From Nageia nagi (lineage: Eukaryota; Pinophyta), in contig JBITNC010000001.1 of the NCBI GenBank assembly GCA_050084985.1, positions 46,004,001 to 46,068,000 on the forward strand: 64,000 nucleotides of DNA, in the 5' to 3' direction. A program made the translations under genes and the position numbers. The first letter of the stretch is position 1; every line of letters begins with the position of its first letter. Below are positions 57,948-64,000 of this stretch, in pieces. The notes beneath the pieces are model-generated. The model made no database searches, had not been told where the DNA came from, and saw only the letters and a list, made by a program, of their open reading frames with translations.

Positions 57948-57987
<40 letters not shown>

Positions 57988-58327
57988 AAAATGTCAAAAA
58001 AATATATGGGTAATTGTCATCTATGACCTCTTGGTAGATGGCTATGGACCCTAGAGCTATCTTTTCTTTTTGCAGGATATCATTGGAGCCTAGCAATATC
58101 AACTAGGGGTAACATGGTGAATATCACATAAGGGGGTTTCTTAACCCATATCTCTTGTCATTATGTTGTTTAGCTTTCTCAAGTTTATCATAGTTCAGTA
58201 TCAAAATTAGATTGATTAGTGTTGGTATTATGCTTATCAATATTTGATTATGGCATCTTGAGTATACTTTGAATGAAAAATCTTAATGCACCTAGTGATT
58301 TGTGCTTTATCATCAAAGTGGGGCATC
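57422..58327 (+). repeat. Element B 3' untranslated region with ATG-led tandem repeats, TA microsatellite and polypurine tract
   Basis: Five copies of an ATGCCTCTTGGTGGAGTT-like motif begin at 57619, 57703, 57787, 57820 and 57858. The first three are spaced 84 bp and share a 'GGTCAAATT' filler. The 94-codon ORF here is a by-product of the repeat. A TA run occupies about 57939-57985. The polypurine tract AAAGTGGGGCATC (58315-58327) abuts the 3' LTR. Confidence 0.85.
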
Positions 58328-59198
58328 TGTTAACACATAAAATTTGATTTATGTATTTGTTAATACATTATAAAATAATTACCTACACTTATAATCAATT
58401 ATTAATGTTATCTTGGATTTCATTAATATGTATCATTATTTACTATGTTTCTCTTGCTTATGTAGGTACATGCCAACTCAAGGAGTGCATCATATTATCT
58501 ACTACCTATATAAATAAGGGATCTAATAGTAAGTCCATATTATCAAGGATACACATGATCCCATGTATGATCTTGATAATGGCAATCATATTGTAAGGTG
58601 TCTCTTAACACCGCCTGTCAAGCCTGATTTTGTGTATCCCCTTCTTGTGAGCATTTTGAAGAATTGAGAGACCTATCTGATAATCATACTGTGATCATCT
58701 CAAGATTTTAGTGGGGGTGTAGACTCATTGGAGATGGATCATAGCCTATCGAAGGCTGCCAATGCTCCTCTATGGATGAATACAGACCATCGATGTTCCT
58801 ATCTAGTGCAATGAACATCACCCACAACCTTCTTCTGTGACTTTTCAGCTTCATGATTTTAGGTGTGGACAACGTTGGATCCCAAGATTTCATCATCAGC
58901 TTCATTTCGAATGCGCTCCGTGAAGTGGGTATATAATTTCAATCTTGATTGGTGATGTCATTTTATGCCTATTTTATCATACATATATTTCGCATTTACT
59001 TGTTACATACTTATCAGTGAACCTAAATTTATCAAGCAAATTTTGAGTTTAATCAATTTGTTAAAATACTTGTTATTATCTTTCATTATTTTGTGTATAA
59101 ATTGCTATCCATAGCTCGAGTTACAAGTGCATTCGAGTGTGTGAATGCTTTCCTTTATTACTTGTTTATTTGCATGCTTGAATTTTTACTTGTAAACA
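58328..59198 (+). repeat. 3' LTR of element B
   Basis: 871 bp, the same length as the 5' LTR, ends TG...CA and followed by target duplication CTTTA (59199-59203). Confidence 0.95.
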
Positions 59199-59203
59199 CT
59201 TTA

Positions 59204-59770
59204 GATAAAATTTTGAAATTTGTAAAGGGAAAAGGAAAAATGACTATTGAGGATTTGGATTTATTGAAAAAGCAAAAGAAATATAGAGAACAACCCAAAT
59301 TAATGGGAGTTGTTATAAAAGCTAGGGTTGATGAAAGAAAAGTGTTTGATAAAGATATTATTTATATAAAGGAACTTGAAGAAAAGATGAAGAAAGAGGA
59401 TGAATAGAAACAAAAGGAACAAGTAAAGAAATATGTCACTCTAGCTAAGTAGCTTGAAAAAGAAGAAGCTTCAGTTAAGAAGAAAATCATCTAGAAGAGG
59501 AAAATCTAATCTTTGATGAAAACATACAAGAGAACAAATAAGGATTAAAAGGTCCCACCAAATCCTCAACCATAGAGGATGATCTTGTAAGGGTTAACTA
59601 CTAAAAGTGATGAGTTGATAGATAATACCACTATTGAAGCAATTACTAGAAGAGCTTATGATTTTGAGAGTGAAGAAAATAAATAGGCATTCAAGGTTTC
59701 AAAGAGAAGGAGCCAGAGAAAAATACCTTCTCTAAAAGAGACACCCTCAAAAAGTGAGATCCCTACTCCA
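59204..59770 (+). pseudogene. ORF family P1, 3' part
   Basis: Reading across the removed insertion, the frame ..EEEGWNSPGTL before 50616 joins DKILKFVKGKGKMTIEDL after 59203. Lys/Glu-rich, coiled-coil-like sequence follows (KELEEKMKKEDE, then TAG). It decays with several TAG/TAA codons to about 59770, where it is replaced by the antisense end of a gypsy integrase. Family unknown. Confidence 0.5.
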
Positions 59771-62700
59771 TAAAAGAAAAACAAGAATGATAAGATGTAT
59801 TATACCACCACTCAACCAAGGGAAGCCATTGTACCCAATGCATAGGTTATGTTGAAGCAAAACAACATAAATATGTTTCCAAATATTTGTTGATAATTTC
59901 AATTTGACCAATCAGTTTACAGGTGATATGTTGAGCTCATATTTAGTTGGGAACCTTGCAGCTTAAAAAGCTCTTGCCAAAAATGGCTTGTAAAATTAGG
60001 ATTATGATCACTAAAAATCATCTTTGGCATGCCATGTTGTTTGAAAATTGTATCCAAGAATAATTGTGCCACTATCACTACCTTGTAGGGATGAGCCAAT
60101 GAACCAAAATGAGCATATTTGGATAACCAATCAACCACCACTAGAATAACTAATTTACCATTGGATTTAGGAAGGCCTTAAATAAAATCCATCCAGATAT
60201 TGATCCATGTATGAGTAGGTATGGGAAGAGGTTGAAGGAGTCCTAGAGTACCCACTATCTCACCCTTTTATCATTGACACACATCACAAGCTACCACAAA
60301 CTACTTGATATCCAATTTTATACTTGCCCAATAGAATGACCATGCCACCCACTTATAAGTTTTCAAAAATTCATCATGTCATATTGTAGGTGTGGAATAC
60401 AATTCAGCAACTATTTCTAATTTACATTTTGAAGGAGATAGTAACAAAATTTAGTCTTTGAATCTCAAAATACCATCATACCATGTGTGGTGTAATACTC
60501 GTGGGTCTTGAGTGATTTGTTTTAACAATTCTTGGGTGGAGCTATCATCTACCCACTCTTGTTTGACTTTATCTAACCATTTAGGAATAGGAGATGAAAG
60601 AGCTTGTAGTGCTACTTGATCTTCAAATTTTTTGTATAGAGCATCAACAACCACATTCTCTTTACCTTTATGGTATACTATCTCATAATCATACCTGAGT
60701 ACTTTGGTCACCCATTTTTGTTGATCAGGCATAGAAATGCATTACTTAATGAAAAATTTCAAACTATAATTATTTAGGAGGATGATGAAATGGCAACCAA
60801 TGAGATATGGTCTCTAGTGTGAACTGCATGAATGATGGTAAGCATTTCATTTTCATAAGTGGATTTACCCAAATTTTTATGAAAGAGTGTTCTACTAGTG
60901 AATGCCAAGGGATGCCTCTCTTGCATCAATACTACCCTGATTCCTACTCCACAAGCATCACTTTATATCACAAAGGTTTTAGAAAAATCTAGCATTGATA
61001 ATACTAAGGTGGTACACATCACTTCCTTGAGCTTAAGGAAAGCTACCTCAACTTGAGGGGACCATTGGAATGTATTCTTTTTCAACAACATGGTTAGAGG
61101 TGCTATAATCTTGCCATAATCCTTCACAAATTTCCTATAATAGCTTTTCAACCCCAAGAATCCTTGAAGGCTTTTCAAATATGTAGGAATATACTAGTTC
61201 TACATATTAGTAATCTTTTGTGGATCCACTTAACTCCCTCTTCAGATATAATATGGCCTAAGTAGTCAATTTCTCTCTTGTCAAATGAACATTTTGATTT
61301 TTTTGCATGTAGTTGGTGTTCCTTCAAAATTTGTAAGGTTTGGTCAACATGTGCCACATGTTCCTACCATGTCTTACTATAGATCAAGATATCATCAAAG
61401 AAAACTAAAATAAACTTCTTAAGGAATGGATGAAACACCTAATTCATTAAACTTTGAAATGTAGATGGAGTATTTGTGAGTCCAAAAGGCATGAACCAAA
61501 ACTCATAGTGGCCCCCATGGGTGCAAAATGTAGTTTTTGGTATATCCTCATCCTTGTGGTATATTTGTTATATCCAAATCATAGGTCTAACTTGGAAAAA
61601 TATATTGCCCCATGTAGTTCATTTAATAATTCATCAATGATCAGTATGGAAAATTTTTCCTTAATGGTAATTTTGTTAAGGGCCCTAAAATCCACACACA
61701 TATGCCATAAACCATCTTTCTTATGAACCAATATAATTGGAGAAGAATATGGACTTATGCTAGGTTAGATTACTCCTACATCCAATAGTTCCTTAACCAA
61801 TTTATCAATTTCCTTTTTCTATAAAAAAGGATACCAATAAGGATGAATGTTTGGTGGATGAATTCTTAGCATCAACTAGATAGCATGATCATGTGATCAC
61901 TGGAGCTGTAAGCCCATTAGTTCCTCAAAGGTACTTGCATGCTTACTTAAGATGGGTTGTAGATCCTTAAGCTCTATGACTTTAGATTTGATGATTGATA
62001 AAGAGTATAACTATGTCAGCATCCCTTTTCCAATTTTTCATAAGATCTTTTCCATGCAATGTGAGCTCATAATTTGTATAGGTCCACCCTATAATTCCCT
62101 AAGAGTATGCTCTTGTTAATCTATCTTAAAGGTCATCCATAGCTCTATAAAATTCCACTACATGGTACCCAAAGTTCTCAGCCATTGTACCTTCAAAACT
62201 ATATCACATCCCCCAAGTGGTAAAGCATACATGCCACTTTTCAAAGTATAGTGGTCCATGCTCAATTTGACATTGTGATATGTGCCTTTACATGCTATTT
62301 TTCCTTCATTACCAACCATAACCTCAAAATTATTTGTAGGGTGGATGTAATAGTCAACAACCTTAGCCACTCATGGATCAATGAAATTATGAGTACTTCT
62401 CAAATCCAATAATATTATGAAAAGATGCTTCTTAAAAAACCCTTTAACCTTCATAGTTTGAGGGGTAGTAATTCCTACTAATGCATTGTAAGAGATAATA
62501 AGGGCCTCCTCATCTAAAATTTCCTCTGTAGCCTCTTTGGGTGCACTCTCATATTCCTCCTCACTAGGAGCATCAACATTAAGCAAATATAACTTTTATT
62601 ATGTATAATAATTACCATGAATAAATTTCTCATCATAATTATAGCATAAACCCTTCTTTTAATGCTCTTCCATTTCCTCCCATGTTAACTTCTTAGTTTG

Positions 62701-62825
62701 CATTGTGCGATTCGATGGTAGGGTACTTATGTTATTAGAAGAATGGGAAATATTATGTGTTTTTGTGAATGGGGATCTTACATTTCATCGATGACCATTG
62801 GCTTTATCTTCAATGATCTTAGAGC
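59771..62825 (-). mobile_element. Ty3/gypsy element C (chromovirus-like) fragment
   Basis: Minus strand, 5' to 3': CCHC-like Gag end near 62650 (GLCYNYDEKF, one Cys lost), protease-like 62586 to 62158 (NALVGITTPQTMKVKGFF, DLRSTHNFIDP with the D-[ST]-G motif changed to D-L-R), RT with VFFDDILIYS near 61400 and KKSKCSFDKREIDYLGHIIS near 61270, RNase H with [20 protein letters not shown] near 61140 and EIVYHKGKENVVVDAL near 60650, and integrase (VVDWLSKYAHF, HGMPKMIFSDHNPNFTSHF near 60040). Integrase continues, after a frameshift near 59900, to ASTQP/EWWYNTSYH-like sequence at about 59775. No LTRs; both ends are truncated. Confidence 0.85.
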
Positions 62826-64000
62826 TCATTTTATCAAGGTTGATTGATAATACTCTAGGTGTATGATACCATCAAGAACCTTTTCCTTGATGAAATGGAC
62901 CTAGATTTTCACATGTTTTATTCTTTGATGGAATACATAATTTTTAGCCAAAGAAATAACTGACTAATTATCTAAAGAAATTAGAGATAATCTAGTTTTC
63001 TCATACCTAATTTCTTTAAAAATATGCCTAAGGAAAATAGCTTCCTAGGATGCAATAGAAATGGCTTGGTATTCATCTTCTATATTGGAAAGAGAAATAG
63101 TAGGCTACTTCTTGGTGGCCAAAGAGATAGCACCTAAACCAATGCTAAACACATATGCAAAGGTTGAATTCCTATCATCTATATCTCACCCATAGTTAGA
63201 ATCTAAGAACCTTGAGATAACAAATAAGAAAAACTTGGAATACTTGAGAGAAAGATCCTTCATCCCTACAACATACCTCAAGATTTGCTTAATAGGAATG
63301 AGGTGCTCAACATATAGTTTTTGCATGAATTGAGCTATCATATTCACTATAAAGGTAATATCTAGCCTGAAAATAGTTAAGTTAATAAGACTTCCAATTA
63401 ATTTCCTATAAGCTATAGAATCTACCAACTAAGAGTTACATCTTAAGGAAATAGTGATTCTAGGAGAGACTAGGATCGTAACATGTCTACACTCCTCCAT
63501 TCCAAACTTTTGTAAGATGTTTGCTATAGACTTGGATTGACTAAGATAAGTATAATCCTTGTATTGGTACACTCTCATTCTAAGTTAGTAATGCAAGAGA
63601 TCAAAATCAATCATTTCAAATTTTTTCTTAACTTTGGATATGTACTCTTGAATGATTTCATCGTTGTTCTCAATTATCAAAAGATCATCCACATAAAGGA
63701 GAATCAAGACCATATCTTTTCCTTGATTGAGCACATATAAATTAGAGTCAAAGAAACACTTAGAGGATCCAATGTGTGTAAAGTATCCTAAAATCTTATT
63801 ATACTAGGCTCTAGGTGCTTGCTTAATTCCATACAATAACTTCTTTAGCTTGCACATAAATGACTCTTTTCCTTCTATAATAAACCTTTCTGGTTTATTC
63901 ATGTATATTTGTACATCTAAGTCACCATTGATAAATGCACTCTTGACTTCAAATTGAAAAACTTTCCATCCCTAAGTTGCTGAAAGAGCAAGTCTAATTA
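62826..64000 (-). mobile_element. Ty1/copia element G fragment (RT end and RNase H), runs off the window
   Basis: Minus strand: the RT catalytic loop lies near 63690 (a YVDDLLI-like reading, antisense to 63680-63705). Then YRKLIGSLINLTIFRLDITF (63428 to 63340), ILRYVVGMKDLSLKYSKF (about 63265), SRFLDSNYG, stop, DIDDRNSTFAYVF, EDEYQAISIAS, and the RNase H end with HQRIKHVKI then VHFIKEKVLDGIIHLEY (about 62850). RT precedes RNase H as in copia, and the integrase would lie beyond 64000. The junction with element C falls near 62825. Confidence 0.8.

Larger units (their letters stand above)
50616..59198 (+). mobile_element. Ty3/gypsy LTR retrotransposon B (Tat-like), structurally complete, inactive
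   Basis: Two LTRs of exactly 871 bp (50616-51486 and 58328-59198) with TG...CA ends. A primer site lies 2 nt inside, a polypurine tract directly before the 3' LTR, and a perfect 5-bp target duplication CTTTA at 50611-50615 and 59199-59203. The internal order is gag, protease, RT, RNase H, archaeal-type RNase H, integrase: a Tat-lineage gypsy. Stops at Gln/Trp positions and a few frameshifts make it inactive. LTR divergence is mostly transitions. Together with equal LTR length this marks it as the youngest complete element of the window. It is inserted in ORF family P1. Confidence 0.95.

Noticed and set aside
59771-59880. Continuation of ORF family P1 on the plus strand
   Set aside because: The minus strand here reads as the continuing integrase of element C, so the plus reading is antisense.
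1-64000. CRISPR arrays, bacterial operons, rRNA or tRNA genes
   Set aside because: No regularly spaced identical repeats, no Shine-Dalgarno-led gene strings and no cloverleaf or rRNA sequence were seen. The iMet matches are primer sites of 11-13 bases, not tRNA genes.

Overview
The window is plant nuclear DNA: AT-rich, with no dense gene blocks, and built mostly of decayed, nested retrotransposons. Ty1/copia, Ty3/gypsy and plant L1-type LINE elements are present. Their frames are broken mainly by TAG/TAA codons where the families carry Gln or Trp, as expected from long-term cytosine methylation and deamination. This suggests a land plant with a large, methylated genome. A gymnosperm would fit, but nothing seen here proves it.

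Layout. 1-1.8 kb: minus-strand LINE ORF1 remnant. 2.3-5.4 kb: unknown coding remnant and two copies of a dispersed AT-rich repeat. 5.4-11.2 kb: no gene recognised; one TA/CA microsatellite. 11.2-20.6 kb: minus-strand Ty3/gypsy element with both LTRs (element A), in which the second RNase H domain lies in inverted orientation. 22.9-23.9 kb: decayed importin subunit beta-1 pseudogene in a stretch without useful ORFs. 24.7-28.3 kb: LTR element with a tRNA-iMet primer site, a gag-like N-terminus and a long acidic ORF but no pol (element H). 30.3-36.8 kb: a duplicated unit carrying the only gene-like locus: an intact 208-codon acidic protein with three YFPxR[RK]C repeats, then a frameshifted second copy. 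A truncated LINE and a PPR gene fragment lie between them. 37.0-37.9 kb: third copy of the dispersed repeat. 38.8-48.5 kb: nested minus-strand copia elements (D2 in D, D in E). 49.0-59.8 kb: an unrecognised plus-strand ORF family split by a complete Ty3/gypsy element (element B) with LTRs of equal length, primer site, polypurine tract and a perfect CTTTA target duplication. 59.8-62.8 kb: truncated minus-strand chromovirus-like gypsy. 62.8-64.0 kb: truncated minus-strand copia running off the window.

How it fits together. No operon or pathway is present. Gag, protease, RT, RNase H and integrase of each element belong to one polyprotein; none can be functional as read. The only candidate for a working host gene is at 30629-31255, which has CCAAT boxes and a TATA box upstream. 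All calls come from reading the sequence and comparing motifs by eye; no database search was run.
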